Position numbers and translations under genes: made by a program
The notes under the pieces: model-generated
Told to the model about the DNA's origin: nothing
Seen by the model: the letters and a program-made list of their open reading frames with translations, nothing else
Database searches by the model: none
Shown: positions 1-11,588 of the stretch, one piece after another
Numbering within the stretch: position 1 is the stretch's first letter
How the letters are laid out: every line of letters begins with the position of its first letter
NCBI GenBank assembly: GCA_020854105.1
Contig: JADZGB010000017.1
Span: 59,942-123,941, forward strand
Length of the DNA: 64,000 nucleotides
Source: Burkholderiales bacterium
GTDB taxonomy: Bacteria; Pseudomonadota; Gammaproteobacteria; Burkholderiales; SHXO01
Direction: 5' to 3'

Positions 1-1
1 G

Positions 2-3000
2 TCCGGGATCGCGCTTTCCTACGCGGCCTCGCCGGTGCAGCACACGCTCGAACTGCAGCGCCTCGACTCGCCCTGGGGACAGGGGGAAGGACGCCTGGCG
101 CTGGGCAGCGATAGGCCGTTCGCGCTCGAGGGCGTCGTGCGCTGGCGGGCCGCCGCGCCCTCCGTCTGGCCGGTGCGCGCCGAGTTCACGCTCGGCGGAA
201 CCCTGGAGCAGGTCCGGCTGCAGGGGGCGCTCACGGTACGCGATCAGCGCGTACCGGTGCAGGCGCACCTGGCGCCGTTCACGGACTCGCCCCTGGTGCA
301 GGCCGACATGCGGACCGCCGGCCTCGATCTGTCGGACTGGTTCGAACAGCTTCCCCGCACCCGCATCGACGCCACCGTGACGCTCGCCGGCACGCCGCTG
401 CCCACCACACCGCTGCCCGCCACGCCGCTGCCCGCCACGCCGGTGCGAGGCACGCTGCGATTGGTCAACGCCGAGCCGGGCTCTCTGGATGCAGACCGGT
501 TGCCGCTCGCGACACTGGACGCCCAGGTCGGTTTCGGCGAAGGCGTTCTCCGGCTGGACGCCTTGCGCGCCGCGCTCGGCGAGGCAGGCAGCGCGAGCGG
601 CAGCGTCACCCTCGGGGCGCAGGCCATCGACGCGCGATTGCAGGTAGGCGAGCTGAACCTGCGCGGCGTGCACGCAATCCTGCACCGCACCGCGTTGCGC
701 GGCACCATCGCGCTCTCACGCAGAGGCAGCCGGGACGAGTTCGCGCTCGACGTGGGCGAGGGTGCGCTGCGCCTCAGCGCGCGCGCGGGAATCGAAGGCT
801 CCCGGCTCACCGTGCACGATGCCCTGCTGCGGGCGGGCCAGGGAAGCGCCCAGGCGCAGGGCACGCTGGGTCTGGACGGCGCACACGCGTTCGCGCTGTC
901 CGCGCGCCTCGAGCGCCTGAACCCGGCCGACTTCGGTGCGTTTCCGCGGGCACGCGTCAACGGCACCGCACGCATCGAGGGCAACCTGAAGCCACGCTGG
1001 GAAGCGCGTGCGCGCTATGTTCTGCAGGACAGCGCGTGGCGCGGCTACCGTCTCTCCGGCAACGGACGGCTCGCGCTCTCGCCGCAGCGTGCGCGCGACG
1101 TCGATGCGCGCCTGACGCTGGGTCGCAACACGCTGCAGGCACAGGGCGCCTATGGTGCACCGGGCGACGTCCTGCGCTTCTCGCTCTCCGCTCCAGCGCT
1201 CACCGCCCTGGGCGGCGAATGGCGCGGCACGCTCGAGGCACGGGGCGTGCTCGCCGGCATGCCCGCACGCCCCGCCGGCGAGGTGAAGCTGAGCGCACGC
1301 GAGGTGCGCCTGCCGGGCGGCCTCGGATTCGCCGAGCTCGACGCGGATGCCGGCATCGATGCGGGGGCCGACCCGCGCCTGCGCCTGCACGCGAGCGCGA
1401 CCGGCGTGCAGGTGTCGGGAACGGCACTGGAGGCGGCGCGGCTGTCGGTCGACGGTACGCGCGGGGCGCACACGATCGCGCTGAACACCAGGTCGGGTGC
1501 GCTCGACCTGCGCGGGACGGCGCGCGGCGGCCTGGACGAGCGCTGGGATCGCTGGCTGGGCCGGATCGAAGCTCTGGAGAACGCCGGCAGCGAGGCGTTG
1601 CGCCTCGAACAGCCGGCAGCCCTCTCGGTATCGCGCGCAGGGCTGGCACTGGGCGCCGCGCAGCTGCAATGGGCCGGGGGCCGCATCGTGCTGGAGGACA
1701 CCCTGTACGCCGGTGGCCGGATCCGCAGCAGCGGCACGCTCACCGGACTGCCGATGCGAAAACTGCTGGCGCTGACCGGCACCGAACTGGGCTGGGACAA
1801 CGACATCCTGCTTGGCGCGCGCTGGCGCGTCGATGCCGCCGAGCAGGTCGATGGCCAGGTCGAGATCTTCCGGGAAGCCGGAGACATCGTCGCGCGCAGC
1901 GACGACCAGGCCCTTCCCCTGGGCGTGCAGAAGCTCGCGCTGGACGTGACCATTGCGCGCAACCGGGTCGTGGGCAATGCCGTTCTCGACTCTGCCACGG
2001 CAGGTACGGCGACCGCGACGGGCCAGACGGTGCTGTCGCGCCGCGCAGGACGATGGGGCCTCGCCGGCACCTCCCCGGCCGTGCTGGACGTGCAGGCGCG
2101 CCTCGACAGCGTGCGACCGCTGGCGGCCGCACTGACGCGCGACGTGGTGGTCGATGGCAATGCACGGATGCGCCTCACCGTGCGCGGCACCATCGCCGAA
2201 CCGGACCTGCGCGGCTCGCTGACGGCCACGTCGATCCAGGTCGAGCAGGTTGCAACCGGCGTGTTCCTGCACGACGGCAGCCTGCAGGCCGATTTCACCC
2301 CCGGCGCGCTGCGCCTGCGATCGCTGCAGATCCGCGCCGGAGACGGCGAGTTCACCGGCAGCGGCGAGTATTTCTTCGACAGCCAGCGGCTGGCGTTGAA
2401 GTGGACGGCGCGCGAGCTGGCCACGGTGCAGATGCCAGACCTGCTGCTCGTGATATCGGGCAACGGCACGGTCAGTGTCGCGGATGGGCAGATCGCGCTG
2501 TCCGGCGCGGTGCGTGCGGACAAGGGGCGCGTGGAGCTGCGCGATACGGGCGGCGCCGTACTGGGCGATGACGTCGTGGTGGTGGGAAGGGAGCGCAAGC
2601 CGTCGATTGCCGGCCGACTCCTGCGCTCGCGCATCGACATGCAGCTCGATCTGGGCAGTGATTTCGCGGTCTCGGGTCGAGGGCTGCAGGCCCGCCTCGG
2701 CGGCCGGCTGCGCGTGCACAACGCGGTCGGCACGGCCTTGCGCGCCGACGGAGAAATCAAGGTGATCAACGGCACGTACGAGGCCTACGGACGTACGCTG
2801 CAGATCGAGGGCGGCACCCTGCTGTTCGCTGGTGCGCCGGACAATCCAGCACTCGACATCATGGCCCTGCGCAAGAATCAGCGGGTGCACGCCGGCGTAC
2901 ACGTGACCGGCACGGCCCGCCGCCCCGAGGTGCGCCTGGTGTCCGTCCCGGAGGTCCCGGACATGGAGAAGCTGGCCTGGCTCACCCTGGGTCGCCCGAT

Positions 3001-3337
3001 CCAGTCGGGCAACCAGGCCGACACCGAATCGCTGCAGCGCTATGCGGCCGCGATGGCCGCATCCCTGGGCACCGGCAACTTCCAGGCGCAGGTGGCCAGG
3101 GCCGTCGGCCTGGACGAGATCGTCGTCATGCCGGGCACCGATCCTTCCAGCGAGGGCGGCATCATCCAGGTCGGCAAGCGCATCGGCGATCGCATCTACG
3201 TGGTACTCGAGCAACGCCTGTCCACCGCGCAGAACGTGCTGCGCGTGAACTATCAGCTGGCGCGCGACTGGTCACTGCGGCTCGAGAGCGGCGAGACCGA
3301 CGCGGTGGATGTCTTCTACAGCCTGTCGTTCGACTGA
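2..3337 (+). CDS. tamB: TamB-like translocation and assembly module protein, C-terminal part (5' end outside window)
   Basis: The reading frame is open from the first bases, so the true start lies upstream; about 1,110 residues are visible. The protein is a long run of beta-rich, amphipathic repeats of the AsmA/TamB type. It ends in the conserved TamB (DUF490) C-terminal domain, with segments such as GTYEAYGRTLQIEGGTLLF and a final strand ending YSLSFD. TamB spans the periplasm from the inner membrane and works with the barrel protein TamA in outer-membrane protein insertion or lipid transport. A proline-rich tandem repeat (TPLPAT-type units near 405-445) is a local oddity. tamA would be expected just upstream. 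Family call is firm; the exact function of this copy is inferred. Confidence 0.85.
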   Translation, partial: SGIALSYAASPVQHTLELQRLDSPWGQGEGRLALGSDRPFALEGVVRWRAAAPSVWPVRAEFTLGGTLEQVRLQGALTVRDQRVPVQAHLAPFTDSPLVQADMRTAGLDLSDWFEQLPRTRIDATVTLAGTPLPTTPLPATPLPATPVRGTLRLVNAEPGSLDADRLPLATLDAQVGFGEGVLRLDALRAALGEAGSASGSVTLGAQAIDARLQVGELNLRGVHAILHRTALRGTIALSRRGSRDEFALDVGEGALRLSARAGIEGSRLTVHDALLRAGQGSAQAQGTLGLDGAHAFALSARLERLNPADFGAFPRARVNGTARIEGNLKPRWEARARYVLQDSAWRGYRLSGNGRLALSPQRARDVDARLTLGRNTLQAQGAYGAPGDVLRFSLSAPALTALGGEWRGTLEARGVLAGMPARPAGEVKLSAREVRLPGGLGFAELDADAGIDAGADPRLRLHASATGVQVSGTALEAARLSVDGTRGAHTIALNTRSGALDLRGTARGGLDERWDRWLGRIEALENAGSEALRLEQPAALSVSRAGLALGAAQLQWAGGRIVLEDTLYAGGRIRSSGTLTGLPMRKLLALTGTELGWDNDILLGARWRVDAAEQVDGQVEIFREAGDIVARSDDQALPLGVQKLALDVTIARNRVVGNAVLDSATAGTATATGQTVLSRRAGRWGLAGTSPAVLDVQARLDSVRPLAAALTRDVVVDGNARMRLTVRGTIAEPDLRGSLTATSIQVEQVATGVFLHDGSLQADFTPGALRLRSLQIRAGDGEFTGSGEYFFDSQRLALKWTARELATVQMPDLLLVISGNGTVSVADGQIALSGAVRADKGRVELRDTGGAVLGDDVVVVGRERKPSIAGRLLRSRIDMQLDLGSDFAVSGRGLQARLGGRLRVHNAVGTALRADGEIKVINGTYEAYGRTLQIEGGTLLFAGAPDNPALDIMALRKNQRVHAGVHVTGTARRPEVRLVSVPEVPDMEKLAWLTLGRPIQSGNQADTESLQRYAAAMAASLGTGNFQAQVARAVGLDEIVVMPGTDPSSEGGIIQVGKRIGDRIYVVLEQRLSTAQNVLRVNYQLARDWSLRLESGETDAVDVFYSLSFD

Positions 3338-3475
3338 CGCGACCAGGCGGATATGACCTTGGACAGGTGGCGCGTCGCCGAAAGAAGACCTATCGTGGGC
3401 ATGCTGGCCAATGCGTAACCCATCTGTAAGCTTGCCTGCGCTAGCCTGACCCCTCACTCGAGCAGGAGGGACGCA

Positions 3476-6400
3476 GTGAAGTCTGCCGTGCCGCTGGCCA
3501 AGTTCAGCCCGCCCCGCCTGTCCGGTGCGCTGATGCGCGAGCGCCTGTTCGGCGAACTGGACCGGCTGCGCCTGCAGCCCGGGCTGTGGGTCTGGGCACC
3601 CCCGGGCGCCGGCAAGAGCACGCTGCTCGCCAGCTACGTCGAGGCACGCAGGCTCAGCTGCGTCTGGTTCGAGATCGACCAAGGCGACCGCGACTTCGCC
3701 AGCTTCTTTCACCACCTTTCGCTCGCGGCCGGCACCTCCTCGCGCCGCGCCCGGTCCCTGCCCGCCTTCACCGGAGGTTGCGCGGCGGACGTGTACGCAT
3801 TCGCGCGCGAGCACTTCAGGAAGTTCTTTGCGCAACTGCCGCAGCCTGCCCTGATCGTGTTCGACAACTTCGAGGAATCGAACACGCCGGAGCTGGCATC
3901 CGTACTGCGCTGTGCGGTGGAACAGCTGCCGATGCATCTGAATTTGGCGGTGCTCAGCCGGCACGCTCCGCCTGCGCAGTTCGCCCATCTGCAGGCGTGC
4001 AGCCGTCTCGGCCTGCTCGCGCCCGAGGCGCTGCGACTGACCGTCGAGGAGTCCGGTGCGCTCGGCGTCCAGGTAGGCCTGTCGCACGAGACAGGCATCC
4101 GCGCACACCAGGAGGCGCTCGGCTGGGCCGCCGGGATGCGGCTGCTGCTCGAGCAGGTACGCCGGCTGGGTGCGATCGAACGCGCGATGGACTTCGACTC
4201 GCTGCAGAGCGTGTTCGATCTGTTCGCGCAGCAGCTGTTCGATCGTGCACCGCCGCGCGCGCAGCGCATCCTGATCGATCTCGCCCTGCTCCCCAGCCCC
4301 ACGCTCGGCATGGCGCGTGCGCTGTGCCAGGTCGCGGCAGTCGAGGACGTGCTCGAGCACCTCGCTCAGCGCCATCTCTTCGTCGAGCGCCGACGCATCA
4401 CACCCAACGGCCAGTCGGAGGAGTGGGCGTACGCCTTCCACGGACTGTTCCGCGCGTTCCTTAAGCAGCAGCTGACGCGCACGCGGGGAGCCGACGGGAT
4501 ACGCGAGCTGGCGCTGCGCTCGGCCACGGTGCTGGAGCAGTGGGGACAGCAGGAGGACGCGCTGGCCCTGTACCTGCACGCGCACCAGTGGAAGGAGTGC
4601 GTGCGCCTGCTCGCATCGCTGGCCCCGCGCATGCTGCAGCACGCACGGGTGGCGCCCCTGGTGGCCTGGATTGGCGCGTTGCCCGGCGAACTGGTGGAGC
4701 GCGATGCCCAGTTGCAGTACTGGATGGGCTGGGCGCGCGCGGGCATCGATCCGGGCGGCGCGCGCGCGTGGCTGCAGCGCGCCCACGATCTGGCACGCGA
4801 TACCGGGCAGCTGCATTGCGCCACGCAGGCAGCCGCTGCGGCCATCGAGACGGTGTTCCTGCAGTACGCATCGTTCGAGCCCCTGCTCCACTGGGTCGAT
4901 GCGCTGCGCAGCGCGATCGAGGTGCAGGGGCCGTTCCGCGACGCTGACAGCGAGCTGCGCGCCCTCTCGGCCGTGTTCAGCGGCACACTGTATCTGCGGG
5001 CGGACGACGAGTCGCTGGATCCGCTGTCGCGCCGGATCATGGCACTGATCCCGGACAGCGTGAACGTCAATCTGAAGACCAGCGCCTGCACCTGGCTGCT
5101 GAGCTACGCCTCCAACCTGGGCAAGCTCGACCTCGCGGGCCAGGTGCTTCCGCTCGCCGAGTCCCTGCTCGAGGATCCGCTGGTATTACCCATGCACGAG
5201 GGCGTGTGCGGCTACTTCGTCGGATGGACCTACGTCGCCGCGGTGGACACCGTGCGCGCAGAGAGCGTCGCGGCCAGACTCGACGAGCTCGGCCAGCAGG
5301 CCGGGATGCTGCAGCTGCGGCGCTATCCCGCGATGGTGCGCTTCTGGGTGCAGTCGATCCGGCGCTCCGTCTCTGGCATGCAGGCGGCAATCGCCGACTA
5401 CGAAGCGGCCGCGCAGTGCGTGCATCCCTACGACGTGTCCTCGCTGAACATGATGCGCGCCATCACCGCCATGCACGAGCGACGCGCTGCGCTGGGCCTG
5501 CAGTACGCGCAGGTGGCGCTCGCCGCCTATGACCAGGCCGGCCCGCCGTGGCATCGGCTGCTCGCACGCGCAGTGATCGTCTGGGCCAGCATCGAGCTGG
5601 CCGACATTGCCCTGGCGCAGCGCACCCTGGCCGAGATGCGCGAGCTGGGCACACGCATCCGCGCCCGGCTCTACGACGTGTTCGCACTCCAGGCCGAGGC
5701 GCGCCTCGCACTGGGAGAGGCATGCGGACAATCAGAGCCGGCGCTGCGCCGGCTGTTCTCCAGCGCGCGGCGGCACGGCGTCGGGCATCCGATGTGCTTC
5801 CTTCCCGGCGCGCTGCCGGACCAGTGTGCGGCCGCGCTGCGTCACGGCATCGAAACCGGCTACGTGAAGTCGCTGGTGCGCACCTACCGCCTGTCGGCAC
5901 CTGCCGCCGACCTGGAACGCTGGCCCTGGCCGCTGCGCTGCCGTGCGCTGGGCGGCTTCCAGATCGAGGTCGACGACGAGCCGGTCACCTTCGCCGCGAA
6001 GGCCCCGCGCAAGGCGCTGGCTCTGCTCAAGACGATCATCTGCCTGGGCGGACGCGACGTGCGCGATCATCAGCTGATCGATGCGCTGTGGGGCGAGGAC
6101 GAGGCCGACGGTGCGCGCGCGGCGTTCAACGTCACCCTGCACCGCCTGCGCAGACTGCTCGGTGATGCCGAGGCGATACTGGTGCACGAGGGCTGCCTGA
6201 CGCTCAATCCGGAACGGGTGTGGGTGGACGCCTTCGCCTACGAGCACCTGTTGTCCAGCGGCGCGGCGCGGACCGAAGGCGGACGAGACGAGATCGAGCG
6301 TGCGCTCGCGCTCTACCGCGGCCCGCTGCTGCCGGCCGATCGCGAGGAGAGCTGGTCGGCCGCTGCGCGCGAGCGTCTGCGTGCGAAGTTCATCCACCAC

Positions 6401-6670
6401 GTCGCGCGCCATGCGCGCGCGCTCGAGGATGCCGGACGCCGGGACGAGGCCGTGGCGCTCTACGTGCGCGGCCTGGATGCCGACGGACTCAGCGAAGTGT
6501 TCTACCAGGGGCTGATGCGCTGTCACCGCGATGCCGGCCGTTCAGCCGAGGCGCTCAGTCTCTACCACCGCTTCCGGCAGACGCTCTCGGTCTCGCTCGG
6601 CATCAATCCCTCCCACGAGACCGAGGCGCTGGCACGCTCGATCGGAGCCCCGCTCGCCCGCACCGCATAG
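3476..6670 (+). CDS. Large MalT-like ATPase regulator with C-terminal SARP/BTAD output
   Basis: The protein has 1,064 residues. The N-terminus is a STAND-type ATPase like MalT, with a P-loop PPGAGKST near residues 42-49 and a Walker B-like LIVFDN near 126-131. A helical, TPR-like middle follows (about 330-800). The C-terminus, from about 820, has an OmpR-like winged helix (LGGFQIEVDDEPV, LIDALWGEDE, FNVTLHRLRRLL) and a bacterial transcriptional activator domain (about 920-1060). This makes it a MalT/SARP chimera, expected to be an ATP-dependent activator responding to a small ligand. The start is GTG at 3476, with AGGAGGG 7-12 bases upstream. It stands alone, 138 bp after tamB, and its target is unknown; lipid A genes follow. 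Confidence 0.75.
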   Translation: MKSAVPLAKFSPPRLSGALMRERLFGELDRLRLQPGLWVWAPPGAGKSTLLASYVEARRLSCVWFEIDQGDRDFASFFHHLSLAAGTSSRRARSLPAFTGGCAADVYAFAREHFRKFFAQLPQPALIVFDNFEESNTPELASVLRCAVEQLPMHLNLAVLSRHAPPAQFAHLQACSRLGLLAPEALRLTVEESGALGVQVGLSHETGIRAHQEALGWAAGMRLLLEQVRRLGAIERAMDFDSLQSVFDLFAQQLFDRAPPRAQRILIDLALLPSPTLGMARALCQVAAVEDVLEHLAQRHLFVERRRITPNGQSEEWAYAFHGLFRAFLKQQLTRTRGADGIRELALRSATVLEQWGQQEDALALYLHAHQWKECVRLLASLAPRMLQHARVAPLVAWIGALPGELVERDAQLQYWMGWARAGIDPGGARAWLQRAHDLARDTGQLHCATQAAAAAIETVFLQYASFEPLLHWVDALRSAIEVQGPFRDADSELRALSAVFSGTLYLRADDESLDPLSRRIMALIPDSVNVNLKTSACTWLLSYASNLGKLDLAGQVLPLAESLLEDPLVLPMHEGVCGYFVGWTYVAAVDTVRAESVAARLDELGQQAGMLQLRRYPAMVRFWVQSIRRSVSGMQAAIADYEAAAQCVHPYDVSSLNMMRAITAMHERRAALGLQYAQVALAAYDQAGPPWHRLLARAVIVWASIELADIALAQRTLAEMRELGTRIRARLYDVFALQAEARLALGEACGQSEPALRRLFSSARRHGVGHPMCFLPGALPDQCAAALRHGIETGYVKSLVRTYRLSAPAADLERWPWPLRCRALGGFQIEVDDEPVTFAAKAPRKALALLKTIICLGGRDVRDHQLIDALWGEDEADGARAAFNVTLHRLRRLLGDAEAILVHEGCLTLNPERVWVDAFAYEHLLSSGAARTEGGRDEIERALALYRGPLLPADREESWSAAARERLRAKFIHHVARHARALEDAGRRDEAVALYVRGLDADGLSEVFYQGLMRCHRDAGRSAEALSLYHRFRQTLSVSLGINPSHETEALARSIGAPLARTA

Positions 6671-6789
6671 GCAGGCACCGGCGTAGTCAGATACCGGCGT
6701 ACCCAGATACCGGCGCAGCCCGTCCCGGCAGGCGTGGGGTACACTGCCCCGCCTCCCGTCGCTTCGCCACGCATCCTGCCGCTCCCGCC

Positions 6790-7794
6790 ATGCGCCTCAT
6801 CGAGCACTTCTGGTACCGGGTGCGTCCGGCGCACCTGATTCTGTATCCGCTCAGCCTGCTGTTCGGCGCCGTCGCGGCATTGCGCAGGCTCGCCTTCCGC
6901 GCCGGATGGCTGCGCAGCGAACGCATGCCAGTCCCCGTGATCGTGGCAGGCAACATCAGCGTGGGCGGGACGGGCAAGACGCCGCTGGTGATATGGCTGG
7001 TGGAGCGCTTGCGCGCACATGGCATGCATCCGGGAATCGTGAGCCGTGGCCACGGCGGTCAAGGCCTCGTGCGAGCTGTCACGCCGGACACGGATACGGA
7101 CGCGGCGGGCGACGAACCGGTGCTGCTCGCGGCGCGCTCGGACTGTCCCGTATGGATCGGACGCCGGCGTGCCGAGGCTGCGCGCGCCCTGCTGCGCGCG
7201 CATCCGGAGGTGGACGTCCTGGTATGCGACGACGGCCTTCAGCACTACGCGCTGGCGCGCGATGCCGAGATCGCCGTGGTCGACGGCGAGCGGCGCTTCG
7301 GCAACGGCATGCTGCTGCCGGCCGGACCGCTGCGCGAGCCACGCTCGCGCCTCGCACACGTGAATGCCATCGTGATCAACGGCGGAGAGCCTCTCGAGGG
7401 CATGCATCCGCCGCAGTTCTCCATGCAACTGTCGGGCGACATGCTCGTCAACCTGCGCGATCCCGCGATCCGCACGCCAGCCGCGCAGTTCGCGCAGCGC
7501 ACGGTACATGCGGTCGCGGGCATCGGCAATCCCGAGCGGTTCTTCGCGCACCTGCGTGCACTCGGGATGCGCATCACCGCGCAGCCCTTCCCCGATCACC
7601 ATCGGTTCTCCGAGGACGATCTGGCCCTGTTCGGCGACGGGCACGTCGTGATGACTCAGAAGGATGCAGTAAAATGCAGAGCCTTCGCGCGTGATAATTT
7701 CTGGTACCTCCCGGTGGATGCGCAGGTCGACGACGCGCTCGGCCGCTGCCTCCTCGACACATTGAAGGCCCGCAATGGACGCCAAGCTCCTTGA
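6790..7794 (+). CDS. lpxK: Tetraacyldisaccharide 4'-kinase LpxK
   Basis: LpxK phosphorylates the 4' position of the lipid A disaccharide at the inner membrane. The 334-residue protein starts [11 protein letters not shown], has one hydrophobic N-terminal segment (about 15-30) and a P-loop GGTGKTPL near residues 58-65. Typical LpxK motifs follow: [22 protein letters not shown] (DDGLQH), PAGPLREP and MTQKDAVK. The length is normal for the family. The ATG at 6790 was chosen because the family N-terminus begins there. Its 3' end overlaps the next small gene by 20 bp, indicating one transcription unit with kdsB and adk. Confidence 0.95.
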   Translation: MRLIEHFWYRVRPAHLILYPLSLLFGAVAALRRLAFRAGWLRSERMPVPVIVAGNISVGGTGKTPLVIWLVERLRAHGMHPGIVSRGHGGQGLVRAVTPDTDTDAAGDEPVLLAARSDCPVWIGRRRAEAARALLRAHPEVDVLVCDDGLQHYALARDAEIAVVDGERRFGNGMLLPAGPLREPRSRLAHVNAIVINGGEPLEGMHPPQFSMQLSGDMLVNLRDPAIRTPAAQFAQRTVHAVAGIGNPERFFAHLRALGMRITAQPFPDHHRFSEDDLALFGDGHVVMTQKDAVKCRAFARDNFWYLPVDAQVDDALGRCLLDTLKARNGRQAP

Positions 7795-7972
7795 CATACT
7801 CGTGTGCCCGGTCACCAAGGGCGCCCTGATCCTCGACAAGGCGAACCAGGAGTTGATCTCCGTGCAGGCCGGTCTCGCCTATCCCATCAAGGACGACATT
7901 CCGGTGATGCTCGAGGACGAGGCGCGCCGGCTCACGCCCGAGGAGATCGAGGCCTGGCGCGCCAAACGGTGA
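7775..7972 (+). CDS. Trm112/YcaR family small protein
   Basis: This 65-residue protein has the family pattern [12 protein letters not shown]...[18 protein letters not shown], a small zinc-ribbon-like domain related to the eukaryotic methyltransferase activator Trm112. Only one cysteine (CP) of the usual zinc knuckle remains, as in many proteobacterial YcaR proteins. It is almost always located between lpxK and kdsB, as here, overlapping lpxK by 20 bp and ending 7 bp before kdsB. Its cellular role is not established. Confidence 0.9.
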   Translation: MDAKLLDILVCPVTKGALILDKANQELISVQAGLAYPIKDDIPVMLEDEARRLTPEEIEAWRAKR

Positions 7973-7979
7973 ATCGGCC

Positions 7980-9499
<1,520 letters not shown>

Positions 9500-9556
9500 T
9501 ATCGGCGCAGCGCCTTCGGCCTTTTCGGGGCGCCCGCCTCGTCCGCGGGAGTCGTG

Positions 9557-10819
9557 ATGGCGAGAAAGAACGCGTTCTACGCGCAGTCCGGCGGTGTCAC
9601 CGCCGTCATCAATGCCAGCGCGTGCGCGGTCATCGAGACCGCGCGTGAACACCGGGACCGTATCGGCAAGCTGTACGCCGGACGCGACGGCATCATCGGC
9701 GCGCTCACCGAGGACCTGATCGACACCAGCAAGGAATCGGCGCGCGCCGTCGCCGCGCTGCGCCACACTCCTGGTGGCGCCTTCGGTTCCGCCCGCTACA
9801 AGCTCAGGAAGTTCGAGGAGCACCGCGCGCAGTACGAACGCCTGATCGAGGTGTTCCAGGCACACGACATCGGCTATTTCTTCTACAACGGCGGCGGCGA
9901 CTCCGCCGACACCTGCCTGAAGGTATCCCGGCTCTCCGCACAGATGGGCTACCCGATCGTGTGCGTACACGTCCCGAAGACCATGGATAACGACCTGCCG
10001 GTCACCGACTGCTCGCCCGGGTTCGGCTCGGTGGCGAAGTACTGCGCGACCAGCATTCGCGAGGCGGGTTACGACGTGGCGTCCATGGCGCGCACCTCCA
10101 CGCGCGTGTTCATCATGGAGGTGATGGGTCGCCACGCGGGCTGGACCACCGCGGCGTGCGGACTGGCCGCCGAGAGTGAGGGCGAGGCTCCGCACGTGCT
10201 GCTGTTTCCCGAGATCGCCTTTGACCAGACGAAGTTCCTGGCCAAGGTGGAACAGACGGTGAAGCAGCACGGCTACTGTGTGATCGGCGTGTCCGAAGGA
10301 TTACAGGACGCCGCAGGACGATTCGTGTCCGAGACCGGGCTGCGGGATGCCTTCGGTCACGCGCAGCTCGGCGGGGTGGCACCGGTGCTCGCCAGCCTCG
10401 TCAAGGAACGCCTCGGGTACAAGTACCACTGGGCGGTAGCCGACTACCTGCAGCGCGCCGCGCGCCACATCGCGTCGAAGACCGACGTCGAACAGTCCTA
10501 TGCGGTGGGCAAGGCAGCCGTGGAACTGGCGCTGCAGGGACGCAACGCCGTAATGCCCGCGATCGTGCGCAAATCCGACAAGCCCTACCGCTGGAGCATC
10601 GGCGTGGCGGAATTGAAGGATGTGGCGAACGTGGAGAAGAAGATGCCGCGCGACTACATCAGCGCGGACGGCTTCCACATCACGGACCGGTGCAGGCAGT
10701 ATCTGCTGCCGCTCATCCAGGGGGAGGACTTTCCGCCCTTCAGGAATGGCATGCCCGATTACATCAGGCTCAAGAACGTGCCGGTGGCGAAGAAGCTGGA
10801 AACGGCCTTCGCGATCTGA
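9557..10819 (+). CDS. Pyrophosphate-dependent 6-phosphofructokinase
   Basis: Phosphofructokinase-family protein of about 420 residues. Two sites that separate PPi- from ATP-using enzymes point to PPi: NGGGDS near residue 113 has Asp where ATP enzymes have Gly, and PKTMDND has Lys where ATP enzymes have Gly (PGTIDND). Other family motifs are FGSVAKYC, MEVMGRHAGW and EGLQD. The enzyme interconverts fructose 6-phosphate and fructose 1,6-bisphosphate reversibly with PPi. GTG (9554) and ATG (9557) are adjacent; ATG is preferred because GGGAG lies 5 bases upstream. It follows adk closely. Confidence 0.88.
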   Translation: MARKNAFYAQSGGVTAVINASACAVIETAREHRDRIGKLYAGRDGIIGALTEDLIDTSKESARAVAALRHTPGGAFGSARYKLRKFEEHRAQYERLIEVFQAHDIGYFFYNGGGDSADTCLKVSRLSAQMGYPIVCVHVPKTMDNDLPVTDCSPGFGSVAKYCATSIREAGYDVASMARTSTRVFIMEVMGRHAGWTTAACGLAAESEGEAPHVLLFPEIAFDQTKFLAKVEQTVKQHGYCVIGVSEGLQDAAGRFVSETGLRDAFGHAQLGGVAPVLASLVKERLGYKYHWAVADYLQRAARHIASKTDVEQSYAVGKAAVELALQGRNAVMPAIVRKSDKPYRWSIGVAELKDVANVEKKMPRDYISADGFHITDRCRQYLLPLIQGEDFPPFRNGMPDYIRLKNVPVAKKLETAFAI

Positions 10820-10820
10820 A

Positions 10821-10848
10821 AACCGGCGGCCGCCAAGCCGCCGCGGTT
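10821..10848. terminator. Hairpin between convergent genes, possible terminator
   Basis: GGCGGC (10825-10830) pairs with GCCGCC (10837-10842) around a six-base loop, with further AACC/GGTT pairing at the ends. It fills the gap between the stop of the phosphofructokinase gene and the stop of the convergent acyltransferase gene. The minus-strand product would read into a short GGTTTTC, so it may work mainly for the minus-strand gene. No long T run is present. Confidence 0.4.
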
Positions 10849-10850
10849 CG

Positions 10851-11588
10851 CTAGGCGGCGACGGCCTCCTCGACGGCCTCGTCGACTGCCACCGGCGGTG
10901 CCACGCGCAGTGGCGCCTGCCGCGATGCCGCAAGCTTGTGATAGAGGGTCTCGCGTGTCAGCCGCAGCAGTCGCGACGGTGCCCCCACGCGCAGGCAGGT
11001 GCGCTCCGGCGCGAGAGGTTCGAATCCGAACACCCGCCGGTAGAACGGGACATGGCGCGGGTTGACTTCGATCAGGATGTCGGTGCGCTGGTGCTGCGCC
11101 ATGCCGAACGCAACCAGGCTCTCCAGCAGCGCGAGCCAGACCTGCTTGGAATCGACCGCATCCTCGATGGCGAGCCGAACGACTTCTGCGATCCGTGCGC
11201 CGCGATTGCGCAGCGCGGCGACCTCCGCGGCATTGGCCTGATCCACCAGCAGACCCAGACTGTTGTCCAGGCCGACCGTGATGGTCGCCACGGGCCTGCC
11301 GTGCTGGCGCGCGAGCAGGGTCGTGTAGTGGGGCGCACGGCGCGCGTCGGGAAAGGGCACGCCGAGGTCCGAGAACTCGTATTGCCGCCAGGCATAGCGG
11401 CGCGCTGCCAGTTCCCAGGCCTGGGCCTGCTGCGCGCTCGTTCGGACGATCACGACGTCCAACGCCGATGACGAGGGGAATCCCCGCTCGGAGCAGGCCC
11501 TGAGACCCATCCTGTCCCGCCCGAACGCCTCAGGCACGCCGGTGTTCCATGCAGCAACGTCCTCCACACCTGTGCTCTCGAGATACAT
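10851..11588 (-). CDS. FeeM-like N-acyl amino acid synthase (GNAT-fold acyltransferase)
   Basis: The protein has 245 residues and is related to the long-chain N-acyl amino acid synthases FeeM/NasY. Visible family features are a central acyl-acceptor region (RYAWRQYEFSD...HYTTLLARQHGRPVATITVGLD) and a late GNAT core (EVVRLAIED, LLESLVAFGMAQHQRTDILIEVNPRHVPFYRRVFGFEPL). Such enzymes join an acyl-ACP chain to an amino acid. The ATG at 11588 follows GGGAGG at short spacing; a TTG one codon earlier is possible. The gene is divergent from a second acyltransferase and is preceded by a very good sigma-54 promoter, which places it in the PEP-CTERM/EPS regulon. The acceptor cannot be read from sequence. 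Confidence 0.7.
   Translation of the reverse strand: MYLESTGVEDVAAWNTGVPEAFGRDRMGLRACSERGFPSSSALDVVIVRTSAQQAQAWELAARRYAWRQYEFSDLGVPFPDARRAPHYTTLLARQHGRPVATITVGLDNSLGLLVDQANAAEVAALRNRGARIAEVVRLAIEDAVDSKQVWLALLESLVAFGMAQHQRTDILIEVNPRHVPFYRRVFGFEPLAPERTCLRVGAPSRLLRLTRETLYHKLAASRQAPLRVAPPVAVDEAVEEAVAA

Noticed and set aside
716..3214. Long open frame of 832 codons on the minus strand opposite tamB
   Set aside because: Shadow of a high-GC gene: low-complexity, His/Arg/Gln-rich translation with no domain, opposite a clear TamB.
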